Below, in pieces: positions 8,440 through 17,518 of a stretch of 48,792 bases of DNA. Position 1 is the stretch's first letter. The number at the start of each line of letters is the position of its first letter. Source of the stretch: CAYXWM01 sp964392115 (GTDB taxonomy: Bacteria > Bacillota > Clostridia > Lachnospirales > WRBF01). Position numbers and translations under genes: made by a program. The DNA is taken from NCBI GenBank assembly GCA_964392115.1, contig CAYMOU010000005.1, positions 1 to 48,792 on the forward strand, written 5' to 3'. The notes beneath the pieces are model-generated. The model worked only from the letters and a program-made list of their open reading frames with translations. It made no database searches and was not told where the DNA came from.

Positions 8440-9513
8440 TTATGGTACTAAAGCCACTTTCAAGTCGCCGTATTTGCCGGAGGCGTATTCGAAAGCCTTT
8501 TCCCATTCTTCGAAAGTGAAGGTGGTGTTGATAACGCCGTCGGTTTTGAGTATGCCTTTGCTTATGCCGTCGATTACAAACGGGAAGCAGTAGGGGCTTA
8601 AATGTGCGCCCAGAACGTCCAGTTCTTTTCTATCGCCGATAATTGACCAGTCAAGAGTTGTAGGTGCGCCGAAAACGGAGAATTCAACGAATCTGCCCAG
8701 TTTTCTTATCATAGCCATGCCTTGATTTACGCTTGCAGGGTGACCGGTAGCTTCTATGTAGACGTCACAGCCGTAGTCTTCGGTGAGTTTCATAATTTCT
8801 GCCACAACGTCGGTTTTTGAGGGATTGAATACTAAATCAGCACCGAATTCCAGGGCTTTTTCCAGTCTGGAATCTACCATATCCAAAACGATTAAAAGTT
8901 TGGGGCTACGCAGGCGTGCGTAGGTTATCATACCCAAGCCAAGGGTGCCGGCACCGGAGAGAACCACTATGTCTTCGCTTTGTATGTCTGCTCTGTCAAC
9001 ACAGTGTTTGGAGCAGGCGTAGGGTTCGATGAGCAGGGCTTTATCTAAGGGTAAATCTTTGGGTACTTTATGTACAACGGCGTTTTTGGGTAATCTTACG
9101 TATTCTGCCATACCGCCGTTTACGTGGCTTTGGAAGCCGAAAATATCGTGGGGTTGACACATCCAATATTGGCCTTTTTTGCAGAAGCGACATTCGTTGC
9201 AGGGTACGATTTGGTCAACGGCAAGGCGGTCGCCAATTTCGTAGCCTTTAACGTTTTCGCCCATGCAAACCACTGTTCCCACAAACTCGTGGCCCGGGAT
9301 AAACGGAGGTTTTACCCAGGAGGGTTGTTGGTCATCGCCCCAGAACATAGAAGCGCCATGCTGACATTTTAAATCACCGGCACAAACTCCGCAACCCTCG
9401 GTTTTAATAATAATGTCGTCCGGGCCGCATTCGGGCGTGGGGTATTCCTTTTCGAATCTATAGTCGTTTACGTCGTAGGCCACCAAGGCACGCATAGTTT
9501 TTGGGTAAGTCAT
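8440..9513 (-). CDS. Zinc-dependent polyol/alcohol dehydrogenase, erythritol/threitol type
   Basis: A medium-chain NAD(P)-dependent dehydrogenase of 357 residues. Catalytic zinc ligands lie in GCGVCAGDLK and PGHEFVG; four cysteines in CNECRFCKKGQYWMC bind the structural zinc; the Rossmann turn is SGAGTLGLG. The CQHGASMFWGDDQQPSW segment after the first zinc ligand recalls dehydrogenases described for erythritol and L-threitol oxidation, so a four- or five-carbon polyol is the best guess; sorbitol-type substrates remain possible. The ATG at 9513 follows GGAGAG. Its position between the response regulator and the FGGY kinase suggests it oxidises the imported polyol to a ketose that the kinase phosphorylates. 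Confidence 0.8.
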   Translation of the reverse strand: MTYPKTMRALVAYDVNDYRFEKEYPTPECGPDDIIIKTEGCGVCAGDLKCQHGASMFWGDDQQPSWVKPPFIPGHEFVGTVVCMGENVKGYEIGDRLAVDQIVPCNECRFCKKGQYWMCQPHDIFGFQSHVNGGMAEYVRLPKNAVVHKVPKDLPLDKALLIEPYACSKHCVDRADIQSEDIVVLSGAGTLGLGMITYARLRSPKLLIVLDMVDSRLEKALEFGADLVFNPSKTDVVAEIMKLTEDYGCDVYIEATGHPASVNQGMAMIRKLGRFVEFSVFGAPTTLDWSIIGDRKELDVLGAHLSPYCFPFVIDGISKGILKTDGVINTTFTFEEWEKAFEYASGKYGDLKVALVP

Positions 9514-9550
9514 GGATAATCTCTCCTTTATGTATGTGTATTTAAAAGAA

Positions 9551-9618
9551 TAAGACCTTGAGGGAAAGTTTTTCTGAAGAAAAAGTTTCCCTCAAACTCC
9601 TTTCAAAAAGACTTTAAT
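9551..9618 (-). repeat. Intercistronic hairpin element, family A copy 3
   Basis: A full-length copy: on the minus strand AAAGTCTTTTTGAAAGGAG, a 17-bp stem TTGAGGGAAACTTTTTC / GAAAAACTTTCCCTCAA with one mismatch, then GGTCTTATTC. It lies between the response regulator and the dehydrogenase. Confidence 0.88.
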
Positions 9619-9654
9619 ATATGTATGTGGTTTATTTACCTTCTTTTTAGGTTA

Positions 9655-11292
9655 TTAAGATTTGGCTGTAAGTGCTGTAGAATCTCTGTATTCTTTGGGG
9701 CTTGTGCCCACTATTTTTTTGAATTGTGAGACGAAGTATTTATAGTCGTTATATCCCACGGTGTTTGCTATTTCGTAGACACGCATATCGGTTTCTTTCA
9801 GCAGTTCTTTGGATTTTTCTATGCGTACTTTTTTCAGGTATTCCATGCAGGTGTTGCCGGTTTGGGCTTTGAAGATATTGCTTAGGTAACTTTGGGACAG
9901 ATGGACTTGTTCGCAGAGGTAGTTTATGGACAGGTTTTGGGAGTAATTCTCTTTGATGTATTCTTTGGTTTTGGTAACCAAACGTTGGCGGTACGTAAAT
10001 TCGCCTTCTTCAAGACTGACCATATTTTCGGTTATCTCAATTAGCATAACCTGCATAAATTTGCGGAGTACGTCCTCGGAGCAGACGGATTGAATTTGCT
10101 GTTCGGTGTTGTTGCCGGTTAGGCGGGGTGCTACCCTGTCTACCAAATCGCCCAGTCGGGAGCGTATCAAAAGGCAGAGGGTACAGCAGTAATTCTTCAC
10201 CAAACCCACGCTGAGTTTTTGTTGGATAAAGGTATCAAACATGGTTTCTAAAAGGGCTTTAACCTGTGAGGAGTTGCCGCTGATCATTTGGTTGATAATA
10301 TTGCCGGCTTCTTCGGGATAGTTTTTTATCCAACGGCTTTCGAAGTCGTATTCGTAGCCCTCTTTGAAAAAGCAAACGCTTTCGTCCTTGTGGAAAAATC
10401 CCCTATCTAACGCCTTTTTGGCTTGCAGATAGGATTTGCTTATTTGCGCAAGTTTTGGGTAAGCCAAGCCTACACCGGCGTAAACTCTTACGTTGTATTG
10501 CTTGTAAAGTATATTTTTTATATGGTAGACAATATTTGTTAGGTATTTGTCTGCCATGAGTTTTAAGTCTTTTTCGTCTTCCGGGCACAGAAGTATAATG
10601 ATTTCTTGGTAGCCACGGGTTGCCACAAAGGTATTGCCGGCATTTACAAGAATTTCGTTGATTATGTTTTTGTAGGCATAGACCATAAGGTTTTTGGTCC
10701 AATCCTTCCAAACTTCTTCGGCGTTTTCTATGGAAATAACGGAAACGGCGTAAAAACTTCCGCTAAAGTCAAGTTCTAAGTATTCCATGCGGTCTTCCGG
10801 GACGTTTAGGGGTTCGGATTCGTCTATCAGAGAGAGAAAAAAGTCCTCACGGAGTTTTTCAAGCCCTTCGTTAAGCTTGTTGCCCATGGCGAAAAGCTTG
10901 TTTTTATCGGCTAGTTTGTTATCCAGCTTTTCTTTCAGACGATTGAAGCAGTCGATGAATTTTTTCTTATCCGTGGGCTTTAACAGATACTCGAAAACGC
11001 CCTGTGTTATGGCCTCTCTGGCATATTCAAAGTCTGAAAATCCGCTTAGAATGACTATCTCGATATTGGGATACTTTGCCCTGACAGACTTTGCCAAGGC
11101 TATACCGTCCATAACAGGCATACGAATATCAGTAAGAAGAACATCCGGCTTGGTGCTGTCTATGTTAGACAGTGCCTGTTGGCCGTTGCCGGCTTCGAAA
11201 ACCACTTCAAAGCCCAGTTCGTTCCAAGGTATGCTTTTGGATATTCCTCTGCGGATAATTTCCTCGTCCTCTGCTATCATAAGTTTATACAT
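9655..11292 (-). CDS. Response regulator with AraC-type DNA-binding domain (YesN-like)
   Basis: A cytosolic transcription factor of 545 residues. An N-terminal receiver domain (about 1-120) starts YKLMIAEDEE with the acidic pair, has the phospho-acceptor Asp in LLTDIRMP, and ends with the conserved lysine in YLLKPTD. A central region of about 300 residues of the kind found in large YesN proteins follows. The last 100 residues form two helix-turn-helix motifs of the AraC family (LSINYLCEQVHLSQSYLSNI and the GYNDYKYFVSQFKK segment). The frame opens at GTG 11301, but ATG 11292 with GGCGGTG upstream is better. It overlaps the end of the downstream-kinase gene by 8 bases, so the intact kinase and regulator are coupled and very likely partners controlling this operon. 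Confidence 0.9.
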   Translation of the reverse strand: MYKLMIAEDEEIIRRGISKSIPWNELGFEVVFEAGNGQQALSNIDSTKPDVLLTDIRMPVMDGIALAKSVRAKYPNIEIVILSGFSDFEYAREAITQGVFEYLLKPTDKKKFIDCFNRLKEKLDNKLADKNKLFAMGNKLNEGLEKLREDFFLSLIDESEPLNVPEDRMEYLELDFSGSFYAVSVISIENAEEVWKDWTKNLMVYAYKNIINEILVNAGNTFVATRGYQEIIILLCPEDEKDLKLMADKYLTNIVYHIKNILYKQYNVRVYAGVGLAYPKLAQISKSYLQAKKALDRGFFHKDESVCFFKEGYEYDFESRWIKNYPEEAGNIINQMISGNSSQVKALLETMFDTFIQQKLSVGLVKNYCCTLCLLIRSRLGDLVDRVAPRLTGNNTEQQIQSVCSEDVLRKFMQVMLIEITENMVSLEEGEFTYRQRLVTKTKEYIKENYSQNLSINYLCEQVHLSQSYLSNIFKAQTGNTCMEYLKKVRIEKSKELLKETDMRVYEIANTVGYNDYKYFVSQFKKIVGTSPKEYRDSTALTAKS

Positions 11293-13036
11293 CTGTATCA
11301 CCGCCGTTCCTTACCGGAATAACTATACGAGTTGTAGTGCCCTCGTGGAGTTTGCTCTCCATCTTTATGCCGTATTTATCGCCGTAATAAATTTTTAGCC
11401 GTTGGCTTACGTTACGCAGGCCCACGCTGTGTCTTTTGAAGCCGTCGGATTGGTGTATGTCGTTTAGCAAGGTTTCAAGCTCGCCTTTATTCATGCCTAT
11501 GCCGTTGTCGCTAATTTCAAACACCACACTGTCCTCGAACATTTTGCCCCGAATGGTAATTAAACCGCCTTTTTCGGTGTTTTTAAAGCCGTGAACTATG
11601 GTGTTTTCTATTATGGGCTGCAAAATCAGCTTTACAGTTTTGCAACCGGTAATGCGGTCGTCTATATCCCATTGAACGTCAAAGCGGTCTCCCAAAAGGG
11701 TCTTTTGCAGGTATATATAGGACTTTATGTTCAGTAGTTCCCTTTCAATGGGAATAAAAATCGAGGTGGAATCAGTACTGGTTTTAAAGAAGCTTCCCAG
11801 CACAGTAACCATTTCTGAAATATCATCGCTGCCGCCCAGTTGCGCCATCCAGAATATGGTATCCAAAACATTGTAAAGAAAATGGGGATTTATCTGCTGT
11901 TGCAGAGCGTTAAGCTCCAGTTCCTTTATTTTGAACTCCAATTCATGCTCGCTGATTTTCTTTAGGTAAACGGTTTCAATCAAGTTTCTCAAGCGTTTTA
12001 CCATGGCGTTAAATTCGTCGTTTAGCAGGGCGTTTTCGTCGTGGTGGCTTGAGGGTTCTTCTTGCAGGGTTAGTATTTCGCCCAAATCCTCGTCTCTGCC
12101 CAGTTTATCCATCTTCTCCAAAAGCTCTCCGGCAGGTTGGGTTATGCTGTCGGACAGTGCTTTAAACAATATCATCAGCAACGGCCAAATAATAATTCCT
12201 ACTGTAAAAATAATCAAAACCACAGTGAAAACTTGGCTTTGATGCTCTGTTTTGAAGATATTGTAAATATTAAAGCCGGTTGCTGTAACCGTATCCGAAT
12301 AGGTGTATTCGGGAGTTGGGACAACTCGGCCGAGCAGGTTTTCGTTTGGGTGGATAACCGCCGTTCCTTGGCTGTCGGTAATAATGATTTCCTGAACGGA
12401 TTGGGAGATAAAAGCCTTGCAGACTTGGTTCAGGTACTGCAAATTAATTACGGCTACGGCTATTGCGGAGTCGGGTTGGTCGTAGCGAAGCTTAATTTTT
12501 TTTGCAAGAAGCATATATGCTGTACTGTCCCGTTTTAGTATCCTAACGGTAATATCGTCGTCGGATACATAATCCACCAAGCTGTCCAATTCCTCTACGT
12601 CTATAACCGGCAGACCTACGTAAAACAGGTCTTTTTTTTCTGTGTAGATTATGGCACAGTCTATGCCCTTGCTTTTGCCGGTTACCGAGCGAATGGTGTT
12701 CTCGATTTGCCGGGAAAGGGCAGATTTTCGGTAGACTTGGTTGTGGGTGTAGTTAAAAACGTCGGCAAGAATGTCGCTGTCCTTTGAGAAGCTTTCAAAA
12801 GTGCCGTAATACAGTTCGAAAAGCCTGTTAACGCTGACTACAGATTGTCGGGAATAGTTCTTGGCATACTCCAAATTTTTATTTTTAAAGTCGTTATCCG
12901 CACTGTTAACTATAAAGGTACACATAACCAAAAACGGCACCGGAGAAACCGCAACAAATGCCAGAGTTAACCGCCGTTTTACCGGCATGGACCTTAAAAA
13001 TTTTAGGATATGCCACTTCTTCAAAACCTGACCCAC
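11285..13036 (-). CDS. Sensor histidine kinase, YesM type, intact
   Basis: A 583-residue membrane kinase. One membrane segment lies near residues 24-44 and another near 268-290, with an extracellular sensing region of the Cache type between them, then a HAMP linker and the HisKA-like motif LQQQINPHFLYNVLD with the phospho-acceptor histidine. The ATPase domain is complete: N-box PIIENTIVHG, G1 box ISDNGIGM, and VGLRNVSQRLKIYYG. The GTG at 13036 has only AGGA two bases upstream; the ATG at 12988 is another possible start. Its gene overlaps the response regulator gene, so this is the kinase expected to supply phosphate, possibly also to the neighbouring degenerate kinase. Confidence 0.9.
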   Translation of the reverse strand: MGQVLKKWHILKFLRSMPVKRRLTLAFVAVSPVPFLVMCTFIVNSADNDFKNKNLEYAKNYSRQSVVSVNRLFELYYGTFESFSKDSDILADVFNYTHNQVYRKSALSRQIENTIRSVTGKSKGIDCAIIYTEKKDLFYVGLPVIDVEELDSLVDYVSDDDITVRILKRDSTAYMLLAKKIKLRYDQPDSAIAVAVINLQYLNQVCKAFISQSVQEIIITDSQGTAVIHPNENLLGRVVPTPEYTYSDTVTATGFNIYNIFKTEHQSQVFTVVLIIFTVGIIIWPLLMILFKALSDSITQPAGELLEKMDKLGRDEDLGEILTLQEEPSSHHDENALLNDEFNAMVKRLRNLIETVYLKKISEHELEFKIKELELNALQQQINPHFLYNVLDTIFWMAQLGGSDDISEMVTVLGSFFKTSTDSTSIFIPIERELLNIKSYIYLQKTLLGDRFDVQWDIDDRITGCKTVKLILQPIIENTIVHGFKNTEKGGLITIRGKMFEDSVVFEISDNGIGMNKGELETLLNDIHQSDGFKRHSVGLRNVSQRLKIYYGDKYGIKMESKLHEGTTTRIVIPVRNGGDTDV

Positions 13037-13052
13037 TTTCCTAAACAGGGTG

Positions 13053-13092
13053 TAGAACCTTGAGGGAAACTCCCTTCAAAAAGACTTAATAA
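13053..13092 (-). repeat. Family A copy 4, short form
   Basis: On the minus strand AAGTCTTTTTGAAGGGAG runs directly into TTTCCCTCAAGGTTCTAC. The central stem is deleted, yet TTGAAGGGA can still pair with TCCCTCAA. It lies between the two histidine kinase genes. Confidence 0.75.
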
Positions 13093-13108
13093 TTTTATTT
13101 ATTTTAAC

Positions 13109-14911
13109 TTAACCGCTTGTCTGAAAATAATTGACATCCGGAGGGTTATCAAACACAGGCATTTTTATGAGGATATGCTTGTAGGTACAACCCTTGGTTT
13201 GGTCTTTGGATTGGATACCCTGTATTCCGAACTTGTCACCAAAGTATAATTGCAGTCTTTGCTTTACGTTGTCTATACCCGGGAAAACGGCAGTTTTATC
13301 TGTCGGTAGGGTTTGGATGTTTTCTCCGCTCATTTTTACGGTAAGGCAGTCGTCCAAAAAGATGTCTATTTCTATTTTTATGAGAGAATCAGTCTTTTCG
13401 GCGGAGAAGGTAATTATATCCTCGATTATTGGCTGGAAGGTGGGCTTGATGATGAATAGGGAAAAGCAGGTTGGTTCCACGTTCCATATTATTGAAATTC
13501 GGTCGGAGAATCTTTTGTTTTGGAGTAGGAGATAGTTGCTGACGTTGTCAATTTCTCGCTCCACGGTGATGTATTCTCTGCCTTTGTTTATAATCGATCG
13601 GAAATAATTGCCCAGTGCCGTTACCATTTCGCTGATTTCCTCGTTGCCTTGAATTTGACCGCTCCAGTAAATTACTTCCAGTGTGTTGTAAAGGAAGTGT
13701 GGATTGATTTGCTGCTGGAGCAGAGAAAGCTCGGCTTCGTTTTTGTATATTTCCAACTGCTTGTTTTTAAGCTCGGAGCGGTAGTTGTCCTCTATTAATG
13801 CGGAGAGACGCTTGGTCATTTTGTTAAAGCCTATGGCAAGTTTGGAATATTCGTCGTCTGCGGTCATTACATCGCCGGTGACGGATTTTGCATCGTCTCG
13901 CATGGCGTTAACCAATTCGCTTACCGGTTTGGATATGCTTTTTGTCACTATCATGGAAAGCGCCAAAGAAAGCAGAATCAAGACCAAACAAACCACGGAA
14001 ATAACAACGATGTTGTTCATGGTGCTTTCCATAAGGCTGGGAAAGGACATTACGTTTAATACCAGCCATTCGGTGCCGGGCAAAACTCCGTAGGCTATAA
14101 GCTGATTGGAAAGCCTAAAATATCGGGTTTTATTATTGCTTCTTTCGATGCGGTTGATGTTAGACATTATCTCGTTGTCTATTTGGGCACCGGCCGGGCT
14201 ACTGTCCGGGTGAGAAATAATAAGGCCCTGTCTGTCGGCTATGATAATATTGGACGAGTTGGTTACGGTGTTACTTTTGCAGACCTCATCCAGATAGTCT
14301 CTTTTTATAGAAAGGAATAGATTACCGTAATAACCTTCCTTATAAAACAGTTTTTTCGAAAGGATTACATAGGTTTTGGAGTCCAGCTTGGTTTCTTTGG
14401 GAGAGGTAAGCCAGAGTATGGATTTTGACGGAGCCTCGTTGGTCTGGCGGATTATTTGGGAATCCACGTTACCGCTTGTTATGGGTGTGTTGAAATAAAA
14501 ACGGGTGTTTCGTGGCGTGCTTGCCTCTACGGTGTCTATATTTTTGTTGGAGCCGAAAATGCTGCCGAAGGTTAGACGCATACGGTTTTCGATTTGCTCA
14601 CGTTGGGCAAAGTTTGCAAAGTCGTATTCCATTAAATCCGTTAGGGTACGAATATCGCCGGATACCCGTTCAAACCTTTCCACAAAGTCGTTCAGATAGA
14701 CCGAAAGGCTGTTAACAAGTTGAGAGGTAATGTTGACCGAATAATCGACCGCCTTTTTCTCCATAGAGTAGTAGGTAGCCAAAGTAGAAAAAAAACTCAC
14801 CGCCAGAACAGAAAGCAAAGATGTTACCAAAAACACCCATGTCAATCTTTTCTTAATACGGGTTTTTCTTAATATAGGGATAAGAAAGTTGCTAAACAAG
14901 TTTTTTCTCAC
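13109..14911 (-). CDS. YesM-type histidine kinase with degenerate ATP site (probable pseudokinase)
   Basis: A 600-residue membrane protein with the same layout as its neighbour: membrane segments near 24-46 and 298-320, a 250-residue extracellular region, a HAMP linker and LQQQINPHFLYNTLE with the phospho-acceptor histidine. The ATPase domain is damaged. The N-box, PIIENTIVHG in the neighbour, reads PIIEDIITFS, so the magnesium-binding Asn and the His-Gly are gone. The G1 box, ISDNGIGM in the neighbour, reads MSGENIQT, so the ATP-binding Asp-Asn-Gly is gone. The later IDNVKQRLQLYFG is kept. The frame is open over its full length, so this is not simple decay. It may be phosphorylated in trans by the intact kinase or act only as a sensor. 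GTG start with AAGGTG upstream. Confidence 0.88.
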   Translation of the reverse strand: MRKNLFSNFLIPILRKTRIKKRLTWVFLVTSLLSVLAVSFFSTLATYYSMEKKAVDYSVNITSQLVNSLSVYLNDFVERFERVSGDIRTLTDLMEYDFANFAQREQIENRMRLTFGSIFGSNKNIDTVEASTPRNTRFYFNTPITSGNVDSQIIRQTNEAPSKSILWLTSPKETKLDSKTYVILSKKLFYKEGYYGNLFLSIKRDYLDEVCKSNTVTNSSNIIIADRQGLIISHPDSSPAGAQIDNEIMSNINRIERSNNKTRYFRLSNQLIAYGVLPGTEWLVLNVMSFPSLMESTMNNIVVISVVCLVLILLSLALSMIVTKSISKPVSELVNAMRDDAKSVTGDVMTADDEYSKLAIGFNKMTKRLSALIEDNYRSELKNKQLEIYKNEAELSLLQQQINPHFLYNTLEVIYWSGQIQGNEEISEMVTALGNYFRSIINKGREYITVEREIDNVSNYLLLQNKRFSDRISIIWNVEPTCFSLFIIKPTFQPIIEDIITFSAEKTDSLIKIEIDIFLDDCLTVKMSGENIQTLPTDKTAVFPGIDNVKQRLQLYFGDKFGIQGIQSKDQTKGCTYKHILIKMPVFDNPPDVNYFQTSG

Positions 14912-14937
14912 AGTGGCACCTTAGCTAAAAAAAAATA

Positions 14938-15056
14938 ATAAGACCTCGAGGGAGAAAACCTTTTTAGAAACGGCGAAAAAAGGTTTTCTCCCTCATACTA
15001 ATTCCATTTGGAATTAGTCATGAAATCCCTCTTTCCAAAAAAGCCGATTATAAAAG
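14938..15056 (-). repeat. Intercistronic hairpin element, family B copy 1
   Basis: On the minus strand it begins AATCGGCTTTTTTGGAAAG, continues with the palindrome ACTAATTCCA-AA-TGGAATTAGT (14996-15018), and ends with a perfect 18-bp stem (GAGGGAGAAAACCTTTTT at 14948-14965 on the plus strand pairs with 14977-14994) plus GAGGTCTTATT. The last part matches the end of family A, with both stem arms changed together. It lies between the second binding protein gene and the degenerate kinase gene. Confidence 0.82.
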
Positions 15057-15118
15057 CATATATTCGATTTTAATGTAGATTAACCATACTTTGTTAAATT
15101 TAACTAATGCAAGCACTT

Positions 15119-16201
15119 TTATTTGTGTTTAAATCCCCAATCTTTTGAGGCTATATTGCCCCAGTGTTTTGGGTCTGAATAGTTGTTGCTGTCCATTACA
15201 TAAGGCGGGATAACGGCTTGGTAGCCTTGGGCGTTTGTGATGATGGTGTAGGTTTCCCAATAGCTGTTTTCGTTTTTTTGCTCTCCTGTAGGGATATTTA
15301 GGCCTTGAAATACGTATTTGTCCAGCATTTCTATGGTGATTTTTCCGTAACTTATGGCGTCCTGGACTATGGTAGCATCGTAGTATTTTTCTTTTAGGCC
15401 TTCTATGGAGCCGGGGTCGCCGTCTATGGTGACGAAAATTATATGGTTTTCGTCGCCTACCGGTTTCCACAGGTCGTTATCTTTTAAGGCTTGAACCAGA
15501 CCACGGCTTTGATGGTCGCTGGAGCAATGGACGGCGTCTATTTTTGTTGTGGATAAGGTGTTGTTTAAGTTTCTATAGATTATGTCCGGGTTGCCTTGGC
15601 CTGGTTCGGCTATGTAGGTTATTTCAGCATATTGAGAAAGCACGGATTCAAAGCCCTGTTTGCGTAAATTCCAAGCGTGGCTTGAAAGGTCGTTATAGGC
15701 GTTGTAGACCACACCGGTGGGTTTGCCGTATTTTTCTTTCAGGCGTTTAACCACTTCCTCAGCGGCCATTTTTCCGGCAAGCATATTGTCAAAGGTTACG
15801 GTAAGCATAACCTTGCCGCCTATGGCCGGGGTATCCACCACACAGACCGGTATGCCCTGTTCGTTGGCCTTTTCGATGCCGTAAGAAAGAGTATCGCTGT
15901 TAATGGGATTGGTAATAATGGCCGAGGGCTTGCTTGCGATTAAGTTTATAAGCTGATTGTTTTGTTTTACATGGTCATAATCCGAAACTACCAACTCATA
16001 ATCCCAACCTCGGTTTTTGGCCTCCATTTCCAAGGCGGCATTCACAATAATATAGAAATAGGAATTAATGCTTTTGTTGGCAAAGGCTATCATGGTAGTA
16101 GGTTGCTCCGGCGGTTTAATTTCCTCCCGGATAACCTCTTGGCATGAGGTCAACAAATACAGCAATATAACAGTTGTTATCCATATAAAAATCTTCCTCA
16201 T
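15119..16201 (-). CDS. Second sugar-binding lipoprotein, likely sensory
   Basis: A periplasmic-binding-protein-fold lipoprotein of the RbsB class (type I sugar-binding). The frame opens at TTG 16234, but the ATG at 16201 starts a classical lipoprotein signal (MRKIFIW ... LLTSC) and is preferred. It is homologous over its full length to the binding protein at 19305-20462 (shared VDTP, DNMLAGKMAAEEV, VTIDGDP, YDATIVQDAISYG, DPKHWGNIA). It lacks that protein's Pro/Thr/Gln-rich linker. It follows the permease and immediately precedes the two kinase genes, so a role in presenting the ligand to the kinases is likely; serving the same transporter with another specificity is the alternative. Confidence 0.85.
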   Translation of the reverse strand: MRKIFIWITTVILLYLLTSCQEVIREEIKPPEQPTTMIAFANKSINSYFYIIVNAALEMEAKNRGWDYELVVSDYDHVKQNNQLINLIASKPSAIITNPINSDTLSYGIEKANEQGIPVCVVDTPAIGGKVMLTVTFDNMLAGKMAAEEVVKRLKEKYGKPTGVVYNAYNDLSSHAWNLRKQGFESVLSQYAEITYIAEPGQGNPDIIYRNLNNTLSTTKIDAVHCSSDHQSRGLVQALKDNDLWKPVGDENHIIFVTIDGDPGSIEGLKEKYYDATIVQDAISYGKITIEMLDKYVFQGLNIPTGEQKNENSYWETYTIITNAQGYQAVIPPYVMDSNNYSDPKHWGNIASKDWGFKHK

Positions 16202-16342
16202 GCCAACACCCGAAATGTTAAATTCAACAATCAAAATCTATAGTAAAACCCGGTTTCAACAAAATTTTACCTCAAAGTATTTGAAATTTCTTATATATTT
16301 ATAAAACTCAGTATACCGGTTATTAAGTTGTTTGGCTATATT

Positions 16343-17335
16343 TTAGCCTTGGATTTTCAAACGAATTGCGTCTATTAATACAGCAATAAGTATCATAAAT
16401 CCACCTACGAATTGTACATAGAAGGATTCTATGCCCAACACTTGCAAGCCAACCTGAATAACCGTAAGCAGGATAACGCCGCCCAAAATGCCGGAAACGC
16501 TACCTCTACCGCCGCTTAATGAAACCCCGCCAATAACGGAGGCCGCTATACAGTTCATGTCATAAGCAGTACCGAAGGTATTTGTAACGGCGCCCATGTA
16601 TGCGGAAAGCATCCAGCCGGCGAAACCGGCTATAAGCCCTGCCATACCAAAGGCCCAAATTCTGATTTTATCTACCTTGATACCGGAAACATAGGCGGAG
16701 TTTGCGTTACCGCCAACGGCGTAAAGGCTTCTGCCGAAGGCTGTTCTGTTCCAGATAAAGTACATTAATATGTAAACTATTAAAAATACTACGGGAAGAA
16801 AAGGCACAACATCGCCGATTTTACCTTGACCTACCCACTTGTAAACGTCCGGTAAGTCATAGATGCCACGGCCTTGGGTAATAGCCATAACAGCGCCCAG
16901 CAAGATAATTTTTAAGGCAAGGGTTTCTATAAGGGAAACAGCCTTAATTTTCGCTATTAAGAAGCCGTTAAGCAAACCGATAGCCAAACCGGTTGCAAGT
17001 ATAACAAAAGCACCCACAAACCAAGGCGCACCTGCCTTTATGGCAAGAGTACCCATAGCGGCGGAAAACGCCATGTTACCAACAAGGGACAGGTCTATTT
17101 CGCCTATGATAATTGCAAAGGAAATAGCACAAGTCAGCAGGCCCAGTACGGTTGCTTGGGTAAGAATATTGCTGATAATATCCGCCGAGAAGAAAATGGG
17201 GTTTATCATACCCATGATTAATATGGAAAAAACCAAAAGTAGCCAAACCACGTTATTTAACAAGGCTGATTTTAAGTCGAAAGTTTTGCGTGCGTCTTTA
17301 AAGGATTTGATTTCTGTTGAAGTGCCGGTACTCAT
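16343..17335 (-). CDS. Sugar ABC transporter permease, RbsC class
   Basis: An inner-membrane permease of about 330 residues with 8-10 predicted membrane segments and the conserved loops of the ribose/xylose/galactose class (AISFAIIIGEIDLSLVGN near residue 70, NRTAFGRSLYAVGGN near 195-215, AASVIGGVSLSGGRGSVSG near 265). It would form the channel with the ATPase encoded just upstream. The first ATG (17347) touches its AAGGGG ribosome site, so ATG 17335, 12 bases away, is more likely. An element of family A separates it from the ATPase gene; no such element separates it from the second binding protein gene. Confidence 0.9.
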   Translation of the reverse strand: MSTGTSTEIKSFKDARKTFDLKSALLNNVVWLLLVFSILIMGMINPIFFSADIISNILTQATVLGLLTCAISFAIIIGEIDLSLVGNMAFSAAMGTLAIKAGAPWFVGAFVILATGLAIGLLNGFLIAKIKAVSLIETLALKIILLGAVMAITQGRGIYDLPDVYKWVGQGKIGDVVPFLPVVFLIVYILMYFIWNRTAFGRSLYAVGGNANSAYVSGIKVDKIRIWAFGMAGLIAGFAGWMLSAYMGAVTNTFGTAYDMNCIAASVIGGVSLSGGRGSVSGILGGVILLTVIQVGLQVLGIESFYVQFVGGFMILIAVLIDAIRLKIQG

Positions 17336-17396
17336 TATTTGTTTCATCCCCTTTATTTCGAAATTGAACCATATCTGTGAAAAACATTGAAAAGAA

Positions 17397-17465
17397 TAAG
17401 ACCTTGAGGGAAACTTTTTCTGAAGAAAAAGTTTCCCTCAAACTCCCTTCAAAAAGACTTTAATA
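17397..17465 (-). repeat. Intercistronic hairpin element, family A copy 5 (best copy)
   Basis: The most regular copy. On the minus strand AAAGTCTTTTTGAAGGGAG is followed by a perfect 17-bp stem at 17441-17404 (TTGAGGGAAACTTTTTC / GAAAAAGTTTCCCTCAA, loop TTCA) and AAGGTCTTATTC. It lies between the ABC ATPase and permease genes. Confidence 0.9.
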
Positions 17466-17518
17466 TTTTGTGATTGTATATTTTTCAAATTATTTGACTA
17501 TATACAAAGCTTTATTGT

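Noticed and set aside
13109..14911. Degenerate kinase as a pseudogene
   Set aside because: The frame is intact for 600 residues, the sensor, HAMP and His motif are kept, and the gene has a ribosome site; loss is limited to ATP-site boxes.
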